From Bacteroidaceae bacterium (lineage in GTDB: Bacteria; Bacteroidota; Bacteroidia; Bacteroidales; Bacteroidaceae), in assembly GCA_017651245.1 (NCBI GenBank), contig JAGCDQ010000022.1:1-64000 (forward strand): a stretch of DNA of 64,000 nt. Direction: 5' to 3'. Positions 16,567 through 24,282 of this stretch are shown here, piece after piece (the stretch's first letter is position 1; every line of letters begins with the position of its first letter). The notes beneath the pieces are model-generated. The model did no database searches. It had not been told where the DNA came from and saw only the letters and a program-made list of their open reading frames with translations. Both the position numbers and the translations under genes were made by a program.

Positions 16567-17368
16567 TTTCACAGAAGAAGAACTGAACCGATACTCGCGT
16601 CACATCCTCTTGCAGGATGTAGGCGTGGAAGGTCAGGAAAAAATACGCGAGGGCAAGGTGCTCGTGATTGGTGCTGGCGGTTTGGGTGCTCCAGTGGCGA
16701 TGTATCTTGCGGCGGCAGGTGTAGGTACCATTGGCATCGTGGATGGCGATGTGGTCGATTTGAGTAACCTGCAACGTCAGATCATTCACACTACAGCTGA
16801 TGTGGACAAGTGGAAGGTGGAATCTGCTAAAGAAACCATCAACGCCATCAATCCCCATGTGAAGGTGAATGCGCATCGTGAATTCCTGATGGCAGACAAT
16901 GCGCTCGACCTTATCAAGGAGTACGATTTTGTGGTGGATGGAACAGACAATTTCCCTGTGAAGTTCCTCATCAATGATGCTTGTGTAATGGCTGGTAAGC
17001 CCTTCAGTCATGGTGGCATCCTGAGATTTGAGGGACAGACGTTCACGCATCTTCCAGGTACAGCATGTTACCGCTGTATGTTCAAGACACCGCCACCAGC
17101 AGGAGCTGTACCAACGTGCAGTCAGGCAGGTGTGTTGGGAGCCATCGCTGGTATGCTCGGAACCATTCAGGCAGCAGAGACATTGAAGTATCTGACAGGC
17201 GTGGGTGAACTGCTCACCAACAAGCTGCTCACATTCAACGCCAAGACGATGGATTTCCGCAAGATTAATGTGAAGAAAACGGACAAGTGCCCTATCTGTG
17301 GCACCAACCCGACAGTAACAGAATTGATTGATTACGAACAGGCTGCTTGCGACCTCAAAAATCATTGA
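16559..17368 (+). CDS. ThiF/MoeB-type E1-like adenylyltransferase for the sulfur carrier
   Basis: The start at 16559 overlaps the carrier gene and gives 269 residues, standard for MoeB/ThiF. It has RYSRHILLQDVG, the ATP-binding GAGGLGAPVA (38-47), the catalytic Arg-containing LSNLQRQI, DGTDN, a candidate Cys C187 (VPTCSQAG), and a zinc site of CYRC (170-173) with CPIC (244-247). It adenylates the Gly-Gly terminus of the carrier, ready for sulfur transfer. It lacks the rhodanese domain some relatives have, so sulfur must come from another protein. The DsrE- and TusA-like proteins next door and the desulfurase at the operon end are the likely donors. Confidence 0.9.
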   Translation: MFDFTEEELNRYSRHILLQDVGVEGQEKIREGKVLVIGAGGLGAPVAMYLAAAGVGTIGIVDGDVVDLSNLQRQIIHTTADVDKWKVESAKETINAINPHVKVNAHREFLMADNALDLIKEYDFVVDGTDNFPVKFLINDACVMAGKPFSHGGILRFEGQTFTHLPGTACYRCMFKTPPPAGAVPTCSQAGVLGAIAGMLGTIQAAETLKYLTGVGELLTNKLLTFNAKTMDFRKINVKKTDKCPICGTNPTVTELIDYEQAACDLKNH

Positions 17369-17372
17369 TGAT

Positions 17373-17852
17373 ATGGCAGAACAGAACAAACTTTCATTGA
17401 TTGCCTTCTCTGGCGATTTCGACAAACTGACAGCAGTTTTCACGTTAGCGACAGGAGCAGCAGCTGTGGGCTATGAGGTCAACATCTTCTTCACCTTCTG
17501 GGGCTTGGACGCCATCAAACAAAAAAGAGGACGTTCTTTCATCGGTAGCAACTGGCTGACAAAGATCTTCGGCTTTATGATGGGTGGTCTCAGTGTTGCT
17601 CCCAACAGCCGCTTTAACTTTGGTGGCATCGGTCCACAGATTTTCCGTTCCCTGATGCGGAAAAAGAATGTGGCGACGCTGGAAGAACTCGTTGATGCTG
17701 CTAATGCCTTGGGCGTAAACCTCTACGCCTGCGAAATGGCGATGCACGTGCTCGGACTGGAGAAAAAGGATTTTATCCAAGAAGTGAAGGACGTGCTGGG
17801 CGTGGCAACCTTCCTCAAAATCAGCGAAGGCGGACAAACATTATTTATATAA
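17373..17852 (+). CDS. DsrE/DsrF-like sulfur-transfer protein
   Basis: The start at 17373, 4 bp after the E1 stop, gives 159 residues (MAEQNKLSLIAFSGDFDKL). The fold signature is of the DsrE2-like group: the TGAAAVGYEVNIFFTFWGL segment, an insertion with FGFMMGG, and a Cys in NLYACEMAMHVLGL that matches the reactive Cys of this family. Related proteins bind sulfur as persulfide and pass it to TusA-like partners. A TusA-like gene follows at once, as in several sulfur oxidation and relay loci. The insertion is hydrophobic, so membrane or shell contact is possible (inference). Confidence 0.85.
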   Translation: MAEQNKLSLIAFSGDFDKLTAVFTLATGAAAVGYEVNIFFTFWGLDAIKQKRGRSFIGSNWLTKIFGFMMGGLSVAPNSRFNFGGIGPQIFRSLMRKKNVATLEELVDAANALGVNLYACEMAMHVLGLEKKDFIQEVKDVLGVATFLKISEGGQTLFI

Positions 17853-17883
17853 ATGGTAAATCTTCAAATTGTAAATTAAAATT

Positions 17884-18108
17884 ATGGCAACATATACATT
17901 AGATATCACCAAAGAGCATTGTCCGATGACATTCGTGAAGACAAAGCTCAAGCTGGCACAAATCGCAGCTGGCGACACTTTGGAAGTCCTTCTCACAGAA
18001 GGCGAACCACTGGAGAATGTTCCTCGTTCTGCAAGGGAACAGGGTTATAACGTTCTCAGTGTGGAACACGTAGAAGGTAACGTACACAAGGTAACGATAT
18101 TAAAGTAA
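17884..18108 (+). CDS. TusA-like sulfur relay protein
   Basis: A 74-residue protein of the TusA/SirA fold (YTLDITKEHCPMTFVKTKLK ... GDTLEVLLTEGEPLENVPRS). The persulfide Cys is C13 in CPMTFVK; the family motif is CPxP, so the usual Pro is replaced by Thr here. It lies 31 bp after the DsrE-like gene. In known systems TusA takes persulfide sulfur from a cysteine desulfurase and hands it to downstream partners. Here it could link the encapsulated desulfurase to the activated carrier. Confidence 0.88.
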   Translation: MATYTLDITKEHCPMTFVKTKLKLAQIAAGDTLEVLLTEGEPLENVPRSAREQGYNVLSVEHVEGNVHKVTILK

Positions 18109-18120
18109 TTGATCATTCGT

Positions 18121-18519
18121 ATGAACGTGATTATCACAGAATCGACCTATCAGTCCATCTTGGCACAAGCACAGAAGGATGCCCCCGTGGAATCATGCGG
18201 TTACCTGCTCGGCACGGACAAGGAAACGGCAACGGAGAACTATCCGATGACGAATGTTGACCACTCCGAAGAGCATTTCAGCTTCGACCCCAAGGAGCAG
18301 TTTGCAGCCATCAAATATGCCCGCAAGAAAGGACTGACCATCGTGGGCAATTGGCACAGCCATCCAGCCTCTCCTTCACGTCCATCTGAGGAAGACAAAC
18401 GGTTGGCATACGACCCCAACATTCTCTACTTCATCCTCTCTTTGGCAGAGGAAAAACCTGTATTAAACGCCTTCCGCATTGAGGAGGGCGAAGTAAAAGA
18501 AAAGTATCCACTTAGATAA
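18121..18519 (+). CDS. JAMM/Mov34-type metalloprotease (carrier-processing)
   Basis: From the ATG at 18121 the protein has 132 residues. All JAMM zinc residues are present: E24 (PVESCG), H79 and H81 (NWHSHP), S89 and D92 (SEED). Stand-alone bacterial JAMM proteins next to ThiS-like carriers remove extra residues after Gly-Gly (QbsD) or release the finished amino acid from the carrier (mycobacterial Mec, Wolinella HcyD). Both roles fit here, since the carrier ends GGGAYV and amino-acid-forming PLP enzymes lie in the same locus. Confidence 0.9.
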   Translation: MNVIITESTYQSILAQAQKDAPVESCGYLLGTDKETATENYPMTNVDHSEEHFSFDPKEQFAAIKYARKKGLTIVGNWHSHPASPSRPSEEDKRLAYDPNILYFILSLAEEKPVLNAFRIEEGEVKEKYPLR

Positions 18520-18551
18520 ATTAATTATTCACATTTCATCATTAGAAGAAC

Positions 18552-19991
18552 ATGGCAGACAACAACATTCAGCGCAGCATCACGACTGCAACGGCTCGCA
18601 AATTGGCGAACACCACCAAGACGCCCCCTCAGATGGGCAGTATTACACCGAGACTCCTCCTCAAGCTCCTTCCTTGGACTCAGGTGGAAAGTGGCACCTA
18701 TCGTGTGAACCGCACGAAAGTGGAACTGAAAAAGGCTGAACGCATCGAGATTCAGTACTTCGATGGCGTGCCAAGTTTCACGGCAAAGAATCTTCGTGCC
18801 ATCCCACTCTTCCAGAACATCAAGCAGGAGATTGTGGCGCGTTTGGCTCGCAACTTCGTGCCAGTGGAAGTGTCACGTGGCAAGAACCTTGTCACTCAGG
18901 GTAAGGACAAGCAGCGTTTCTTCATCGTGGCTAATGGTCAGGCTGAGGTGATCAGCACGGGTACTCATGGTGAAGAACTCCGCATTGCTCTGTTGGGCAA
19001 TGGTGAGTATTTCGGAGAGGCAGACTTGCTGAGTGCTGCAGATTCTACTGTCAGTGTCCGTTCTGTGACTGACTCCGTGTTCCTGGTACTTGACACACCC
19101 GTGTTGGAATCGCTCATCGAGGAAATTCCAGATTTCCGTGAGCAGTTCAACAATGCTGTGGACAAGCAACTTCGTCTGAAGGCGACAGTGAATGAACATG
19201 GCGAGAAACACATAGACCTTGTGAGTGGTCATGAGGAGGACAACGTCATCCCAGAGACATACATTGATTACGAAGAGAATCCTACGGAGTACTCACTCAA
19301 CACTTTGCAGACAGTGGTGCGTGTTCACACCCGTGTAAGTGACCTCTACAATGCGCCATACAACCAGTTGGAACAGCAGCTGCGTCTCTCCATTGAGAGC
19401 ATCAAGGAACGTCAGGAGTGGGAGCTCATCAACAACAAGAAATTTGGTTTGTTGGCTCAGACAGCTCCTGGCTATAAGATTAGTGCTCGCTATGGTGCAC
19501 CAACCCCAGATGATCTGGATGAACTGCTTTCACTCGTTTGGAAGGAACCAGCATTCTTCATTGCCAATCCTCGTGCCATCGCAGCTTTCGAACGTGAGTG
19601 CACTTGGCGTGGTGTGCCTCCTGTGGCCATCGACCTCTTTGGCACAAAAGTGATTACTTGGCGTGGTGTGCCAATCATCCCATCCGACAAGGTGGAGGTG
19701 AAGGGACAGTACTTGACCAATCGTGGTGTAGGAACGACAGACATCATCCTCGTGCGTGTGGGTGAGAAAGAGCAGGGCGTGGTCGGTCTTCATCAAGCAG
19801 GCATCCCAGGCGAAATTGCTCCAAGCCTCTCAGCGCGTCTGATGGGTCTCGATCAGTATGGCGTGGCAAGCTACTTGCTCACCAAGTACTTCAGCCTTGC
19901 TTCACTCACAGACGATGCCATTGCCGTTCTGGAGAACGTGGAGGTAGGCTACTACCATGATTATCAGCACAGAAACAAGATTGAGAAGTGA
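18552..19991 (+). CDS. Family 2B encapsulin shell protein with cyclic-nucleotide-binding-like domain (SrpI-like)
   Basis: A 479-residue HK97-fold shell protein of encapsulin family 2. The N-arm (ARKLANTTKTPPQMGSITPR, LLLKLLPWTQVESGTYRVNR) closely follows cyanobacterial SrpI. A cNMP-binding-like domain is inserted at about residues 85-205 (VARLARNFVPVEVSRGKNLV, LGNGEYFGEADLL), which defines family 2B. The HK97 core resumes at about 230 with FGLLAQTAPGYKI and GVPPVAIDLFGTKVITWRGV. In the cNMP domain the conserved Glu is present (E156), but the phosphate-contacting Arg appears replaced (S165 in AADSTVSVRS), so nucleotide binding is doubtful. It is followed directly by a cysteine desulfurase with a long N-terminal leader, the known cargo type. 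Family 2A shells carrying this cargo store sulfur. Confidence 0.93.
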   Translation: MADNNIQRSITTATARKLANTTKTPPQMGSITPRLLLKLLPWTQVESGTYRVNRTKVELKKAERIEIQYFDGVPSFTAKNLRAIPLFQNIKQEIVARLARNFVPVEVSRGKNLVTQGKDKQRFFIVANGQAEVISTGTHGEELRIALLGNGEYFGEADLLSAADSTVSVRSVTDSVFLVLDTPVLESLIEEIPDFREQFNNAVDKQLRLKATVNEHGEKHIDLVSGHEEDNVIPETYIDYEENPTEYSLNTLQTVVRVHTRVSDLYNAPYNQLEQQLRLSIESIKERQEWELINNKKFGLLAQTAPGYKISARYGAPTPDDLDELLSLVWKEPAFFIANPRAIAAFERECTWRGVPPVAIDLFGTKVITWRGVPIIPSDKVEVKGQYLTNRGVGTTDIILVRVGEKEQGVVGLHQAGIPGEIAPSLSARLMGLDQYGVASYLLTKYFSLASLTDDAIAVLENVEVGYYHDYQHRNKIEK

Positions 19992-19993
19992 TT

Positions 19994-21583
19994 ATGTATT
20001 TGAACGAGTTAGATAACTTTCACTTTGACTTGCCAGATTTGGGAACAGCACCACAGGTGGCAGTGCCGAATGCGGCACCTGACGAGTTGGACTTGTCAGC
20101 CCTGCCCATCCCTGCTGCATCAATCCCTGTGGGGACTGTGGATGCTCCTCAAATAGGAAGTCTGAGTGCCGCTGACGAGGAACTCTTCAGGGGAGTCATC
20201 GCCAAATATTTTTCAGATGAAGTGCCATCGGCATCCTCCTCTGGAAAGGCAGACGATGTACAACCGGAAAAGAAGAATTGTCTGCTCAAGGATAACGGCT
20301 TCGGCATCGGGATACCCGAAACGGACATCGTGCGAAACCTCCACTACGACGAGGCAGACACAGTGAACACCGAAGAAATCCGCAAGCAGTTCCCTATTCT
20401 CCATCAGAAGGTGAACGGTCACGACCTCGTGTGGTTCGACAATGGTGCGACCACCCAGAAGCCGCTGCGGGTTATCGACGGATTGAGCGAGTTCTACAAG
20501 ACGGACTACTCGAACATCCATCGTGGTGCCCACACGTTGGCAGCACGAAGCACCGACCAGTATGAAGGTGCCCGTGAGAAAGTGGCTCGCTTCATCAATG
20601 CCCCTGCTAAGGAGAACATCCTCTTTGTGCGTGGCACGACGGAGGGCATCAATCTGGTGGCACAGACGTTCGGCAGGAAGTTCTTGGAGAAAGGTGACAA
20701 CGTGATTGTCTCCACCCTCGACCACCATGCTAATATCGTGCCTTGGCAGCAGATGTGCAAATTGCAGGGTGCGGAACTCCGTGCCATCCCCATCGACAAG
20801 AATGGCGACCTCATCCTCTCGGAATTGGAACAACTCATCACGCCCCACACCAAGTTCATTAGCGTGGGACATGTGAACAATACTTTCGGTACTATCAACG
20901 ATGTGGAGAGCATCATCCGTACTGCTCATTCCCACAACATCCCCGTGCTTATTGACGGCGCACAGTCCATCGCCCACACGAAGGTGGATGTGCAGCAACT
21001 CGACTGCGACTTCTTCGTGTTCTCTGGTCATAAGATTTATGGACCTTCAGGCATCGGAGTAGTGTATGGCAAGAAGGAGTGGCTCGAACAGCTGCCACCA
21101 TGGCAAGGCGGAGGCAACATGATCAAAGATGTGACTATCGAACACACCGAGTTCAATGCGCCACCAGCACGATTCGAAGCAGGTACACCCAATATTGCCG
21201 ATGCCATCGGCTTGGGCTATGCACTTGACTTCGTGCAGAGTGTGGGTATCCACAATATCGAACGTCACGAACACGAACTCACAGAATATGCCCGTCAACA
21301 GATTAGTCGCATTCCAGGCATCACCATCATGGGCAATCCCAAGAAGCGTGTGAGTGTCATCTCCCTCGACATCCCTGGCATACCCGCCCCACAAGTAGGA
21401 CAACTGCTTGATAAAGAAGGCATCGCTGTCCGTGCAGGTCATCACTGTGCACAGCCAGCCTTGCGAGCACTGGGTTACGAGATGTCTGTACGTCCTACGT
21501 TTGCAGTCTATAACACCAAGGAGGAAGTGGATCGATTGGTCATCGCACTCCAGAAAATTGTAGCAGACGTGCAGAAAAGATAA
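19994..21583 (+). CDS. SufS-type cysteine desulfurase with N-terminal encapsulation leader (cargo)
   Basis: The ATG at 19994 (a GTG at 19988 overlapping the shell-gene stop is the alternative) gives 529 residues. Residues ~1-125 are an Ala/Pro/Asp-rich, low-complexity leader absent from ordinary SufS proteins; it includes a short predicted helix (ADEELFRGVIAKYFSDEV) and a Gly-Ile patch (KDNGFGIGIPETDIVRN). The enzyme proper begins at EEIRKQFPILH and has DNGATTQKP, the PLP Lys in FSGHKIYGPSG, and the persulfide Cys in RAGHHCAQP, so it should be active. It turns cysteine into alanine plus protein-bound sulfur. No other suf or isc genes are present, which argues against a housekeeping Fe-S role. 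It ends the operon. Confidence 0.93.
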   Translation: MYLNELDNFHFDLPDLGTAPQVAVPNAAPDELDLSALPIPAASIPVGTVDAPQIGSLSAADEELFRGVIAKYFSDEVPSASSSGKADDVQPEKKNCLLKDNGFGIGIPETDIVRNLHYDEADTVNTEEIRKQFPILHQKVNGHDLVWFDNGATTQKPLRVIDGLSEFYKTDYSNIHRGAHTLAARSTDQYEGAREKVARFINAPAKENILFVRGTTEGINLVAQTFGRKFLEKGDNVIVSTLDHHANIVPWQQMCKLQGAELRAIPIDKNGDLILSELEQLITPHTKFISVGHVNNTFGTINDVESIIRTAHSHNIPVLIDGAQSIAHTKVDVQQLDCDFFVFSGHKIYGPSGIGVVYGKKEWLEQLPPWQGGGNMIKDVTIEHTEFNAPPARFEAGTPNIADAIGLGYALDFVQSVGIHNIERHEHELTEYARQQISRIPGITIMGNPKKRVSVISLDIPGIPAPQVGQLLDKEGIAVRAGHHCAQPALRALGYEMSVRPTFAVYNTKEEVDRLVIALQKIVADVQKR

Positions 21584-21633
21584 CATGGGACTTCTATGAT
21601 ATGGCTTTATGCTAAAAGATGAAGTTTTTTGTC

Positions 21634-21677
21634 AGCCCCGTGCAATCTGTGAAGACTGCATGGGGCTTTTTTCTTTA
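21634..21677 (+). terminator. Rho-independent terminator of the sulfur/encapsulin operon
   Basis: AGCCCCGTGCA (21634-21644) pairs with TGCATGGGGCT (21657-21667) with one G-T position, and a T-rich tract (TTTTTTCTTT) follows. It lies 50 bp after the desulfurase stop and closes the operon that begins at cysK. Confidence 0.88.
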
Positions 21678-21685
21678 GGATTTTG

Positions 21686-21693
21686 TAACTTTG
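21686..21693 (+). promoter_or_regulatory. -7 box of the MalY/PatB-like gene
   Basis: TAACTTTG lies 20 bp before the ATG at 21713 and directly after the terminator. There is no clear TTG at the -33 distance and no regulon palindrome upstream, so this gene is probably controlled separately from the sulfur operon. Confidence 0.5.
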
Positions 21694-21712
21694 CAGACAA
21701 ATAGACAGAACG

Positions 21713-22867
21713 ATGATATATGATTTTGATAAACCCATTGACCGAAGAGGGTCGGGCGATTTGAAGCACGAGGTGCTGGAAGAAAGATATGGACGGAGTG
21801 ACTTGTTACCGCTTTGGGTGGCTGATATGGATTGGGAAACCCCGGACTTCATCACAGATGCCCTGAAGCAACGCTTGGAACACTCCTTGTTCGGCTACAC
21901 GGTCGAACCTAAGGACTATTGGCCAACGGTGCAGCAATGGATTGAGACCCACCACCAATGGAAAGTGGAACGTGAATGGATGACCTACATCCCTGGCATC
22001 GTGAAGGGCATCGGCATGGTCATCAACTTCTTCCTGAAGTCCGATGAGAAGGTGATTGTGCAACCGCCTGTTTATCACCCGTTCTATCTGACGCCAAGGG
22101 GTAACAAGCGAGAGGTGGTGTGGAATCCGCTGAAAAATTACGAGATGGACTTCGACCAACTCGAACAAGTGTGTGATGACAAGTGCCGCCTGCTGATTCT
22201 TTCCAATCCCCACAACCCAGCTGGCATCGTGTGGGACAGGGAAACGTTGCAACGCTTGGCTCATTTTGCCAAAGAGCATCACCTCATTGTCATCAGCGAC
22301 GAGATTCATTGTGATATGGCGTTGTGGGACAACAAGCACATCCCTTTTGCCTCCGTGAGTGACGAGGCGTCAGAGGTGAGCATCACGTTTGGTGCACCGA
22401 CCAAGACGTTCAATATGGCGGGGATTGTGAGTTCATGGGGCATCATTCCCAACGAAGAACTGCGCAAGCCTTTTTACAGATGGTTGACTGCCAACGAGCT
22501 GAACGAACCTCATCTCTTTGCCCCCATCGCTACCATTGCTGCCTTGCAACAGGGGGAGGAATGGCGGCAACAGATGCTCCGATATGTGGAAGGCAACATT
22601 GACTTCCTCATCGACTATTGCCAGAAGTATATTCCGAAAATCAAGCCTCTGCGTCCTCAGGCCTCTTTCCTCGTCTGGCTCGACTGCCGTGAGTTGGGCC
22701 TGAACCACAAGGAACTCAACGATCTCTTTATCAACCAAGTCCATCTTGCTCTCAACGATGGCGAGATGTTTGGTGCTGGCGGCGAGGGTTTTATGCGCAT
22801 GAATGTGGGTACCCAAAGAAGTGTGTTGAAAGCGGCGTTGGAACGGTTGAAAGCGGCGCTTATATAA
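21713..22867 (+). CDS. MalY/PatB-family PLP enzyme (cystathionine beta-lyase-like)
   Basis: A 384-residue fold-type I aminotransferase-like enzyme. It starts MIYDFDKPIDRRGSGDLKHE, carries LPLWVADMDW (the PatB/MalY signature), SNPHNPAG, the SDEIHCD loop and the PLP Lys in GAPTKTFNMAG. Members cleave the C-S bond of cystathionine or cysteine S-conjugates, giving homocysteine, pyruvate and ammonia. Placed right after the sulfur operon it extends the transsulfuration capacity of the region. True aminotransferase activity cannot be excluded. Confidence 0.88.
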   Translation: MIYDFDKPIDRRGSGDLKHEVLEERYGRSDLLPLWVADMDWETPDFITDALKQRLEHSLFGYTVEPKDYWPTVQQWIETHHQWKVEREWMTYIPGIVKGIGMVINFFLKSDEKVIVQPPVYHPFYLTPRGNKREVVWNPLKNYEMDFDQLEQVCDDKCRLLILSNPHNPAGIVWDRETLQRLAHFAKEHHLIVISDEIHCDMALWDNKHIPFASVSDEASEVSITFGAPTKTFNMAGIVSSWGIIPNEELRKPFYRWLTANELNEPHLFAPIATIAALQQGEEWRQQMLRYVEGNIDFLIDYCQKYIPKIKPLRPQASFLVWLDCRELGLNHKELNDLFINQVHLALNDGEMFGAGGEGFMRMNVGTQRSVLKAALERLKAALI

Positions 22868-22905
22868 AAACAGGAGGAATCACAAAACGTGGTTCCTCCT
22901 GTTTT
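22867..22905. terminator. Bidirectional terminator between convergent genes
   Basis: AAAACAGGAGGAA (22867-22879) and TTCCTCCTGTTTT (22893-22905) form a perfect 13-bp stem with A/T runs on both sides, between the PatB-like gene and the convergent oxidoreductase gamma gene. Confidence 0.85.
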
Positions 22906-22919
22906 AAAAGTTAACGAAG

Positions 22920-23465
22920 TTAATTCATCTTCTGAATCAGCTCCATGCCTCTTCGGATGGCAGCCTCATTCATGGGGATAAGTTTGTGGTGGCGTTCTGG
23001 CAATGCCTTGTGGAGTCCTTTCACCACGTCTTCCACAGTAGCGATAGGACGCACCTTGAGGAATCCGCCAAGGACAAGCATGTTGAACACCTTGGAGTTG
23101 CCTGTGCGGGCAGCCTCTTCCATCGCGTCGATGCGATAGACATTGATGTCGTCACGCTTGGGTGGCTGGATGATGGAGTGTCCATCGTAGATGATAGTGC
23201 CGCCTGGCTTCACGAGTGGCTCGAACTTCTCCAACGAAGGTTGGTTGAGCACGATAGCTGTGTCGTAGGCACTGACGATAGGGGAGGACACCATTTCGTC
23301 GCTGACGATGACGGTCACATTGGCGGTGCCGCCTCGTTGTTCGGGACCATAAGCAGGCATCCAGCTCACTTGCTTGTCTTCCATGATGCCAGCGTAGGCA
23401 AGAATCTTGCCCATGGAGAGGACGCCCTGTCCTCCGAATCCTGATATGATGATTTCTTCAGTCAT
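22920..23465 (-). CDS. 2-oxoacid:ferredoxin oxidoreductase, gamma subunit
   Basis: A 181-residue protein (MTEEIIISGFGGQGVLSMGK) with the gamma-domain signature of 2-oxoacid:acceptor oxidoreductases, including WMPAYGPEQRGGTANV. It is the last gene of the operon and assembles with the alpha (24283), beta (23470) and ferredoxin (25422) subunits. The complex interconverts a 2-oxoacid and its acyl-CoA with reduced ferredoxin. Whether the substrate is 2-oxoglutarate (Kor) or branched-chain oxoacids (Vor) is not decided by this subunit. Confidence 0.9.
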   Translation of the reverse strand: MTEEIIISGFGGQGVLSMGKILAYAGIMEDKQVSWMPAYGPEQRGGTANVTVIVSDEMVSSPIVSAYDTAIVLNQPSLEKFEPLVKPGGTIIYDGHSIIQPPKRDDINVYRIDAMEEAARTGNSKVFNMLVLGGFLKVRPIATVEDVVKGLHKALPERHHKLIPMNEAAIRRGMELIQKMN

Positions 23466-23469
23466 AATT

Positions 23470-24240
23470 CTATTCCTTTACTGTGTTCTTTAAGTCTCCC
23501 AATGGATAATAAGGGAACATATTGTCCACCATCCACTGATTTGCCTGTTCGGGTGTCATCTTCCAGCCTGAAGCACAAGTGGATACGATTTCCACGAGGG
23601 AAGTGCCCTTCTTGTTCAATGAGTTCTCGAATGCCTGACGAATGGCTTTCTTTGCCTTGCGGATGTTGGCTACTGTGTTGACAGCCTGACGGGTCACGTA
23701 GCAAGTGCCTTCGAGCTGTACAGCCAAGTCGGTGATGTGGAGTGGGTATCCGTGCAGGTCTGCCTGACGACCGTAAGGACAAGTGGCTGTCTTCATGCCC
23801 ATGAGTGTGGTAGGTGCCATTTGTCCACCCGTCATACCATAGATGGCGTTGTTGATGAAGATCATGGCGATGTTCTCACCACGATTCAGTGCGTGGATGG
23901 TCTCACCGGTACCGATACAAGCCATATCGCCGTCACCCTGATAAGTGAAGACGAGCTTGTTAGGCCAAAGGCGCTTGATAGCGGAAGCACAAGCTGGCGC
24001 ACGTCCGTGACTGGCTTCAATCCAATCGACATCCACATAGCGGTAGGCGAACACGGCACAACCGACAGGGCAGATGGCAATGGTGTCTTCCTCCATACCC
24101 ATCTCTTCGATGATTTCGGCAACGAGCTTGTGAACCACACCATGACTGCAACCAGGGCAGTAGTGCATGGGTGTCTCGTTCATCAGCGTTGGTTTGCCGT
24201 AGATTCTATTCTCAGGTATAATTAATTCTTCGCGTGTCAT
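23470..24240 (-). CDS. 2-oxoacid:ferredoxin oxidoreductase, beta (thiamine diphosphate) subunit
   Basis: A 256-residue subunit that binds thiamine diphosphate and an Fe-S cluster. It has YCPGCSHGVVHK near residue 28, ICPVGCAVF, the diphosphate-binding GDGDMACIG followed by NNAIYGMTGGQ, and a C-terminal ASGW segment. It ends 4 bp before the gamma gene, so the two are translationally coupled. The lack of a fused ferredoxin domain matches the four-subunit architecture, with a separate ferredoxin gene at 25422. Confidence 0.92.
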   Translation of the reverse strand: MTREELIIPENRIYGKPTLMNETPMHYCPGCSHGVVHKLVAEIIEEMGMEEDTIAICPVGCAVFAYRYVDVDWIEASHGRAPACASAIKRLWPNKLVFTYQGDGDMACIGTGETIHALNRGENIAMIFINNAIYGMTGGQMAPTTLMGMKTATCPYGRQADLHGYPLHITDLAVQLEGTCYVTRQAVNTVANIRKAKKAIRQAFENSLNKKGTSLVEIVSTCASGWKMTPEQANQWMVDNMFPYYPLGDLKNTVKE

Positions 24241-24282
24241 AGTTTACTTCAATTCTTCAATTTTTCAACGCTTCAATTCTTC

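Noticed and set aside
16351-17368. Thiamine or molybdopterin biosynthesis operon (thiS/thiF or moaD/moeB)
   Set aside because: No thiG, thiC, thiE, moaA or moaE is present; the neighbours are cysteine/homocysteine enzymes and a JAMM protease, and the carrier has extra residues after Gly-Gly.
19994-21583. Housekeeping SufS for Fe-S cluster assembly
   Set aside because: No sufBCD/E genes are adjacent, and the enzyme has a long leader and follows an encapsulin gene directly, which matches the cargo arrangement.
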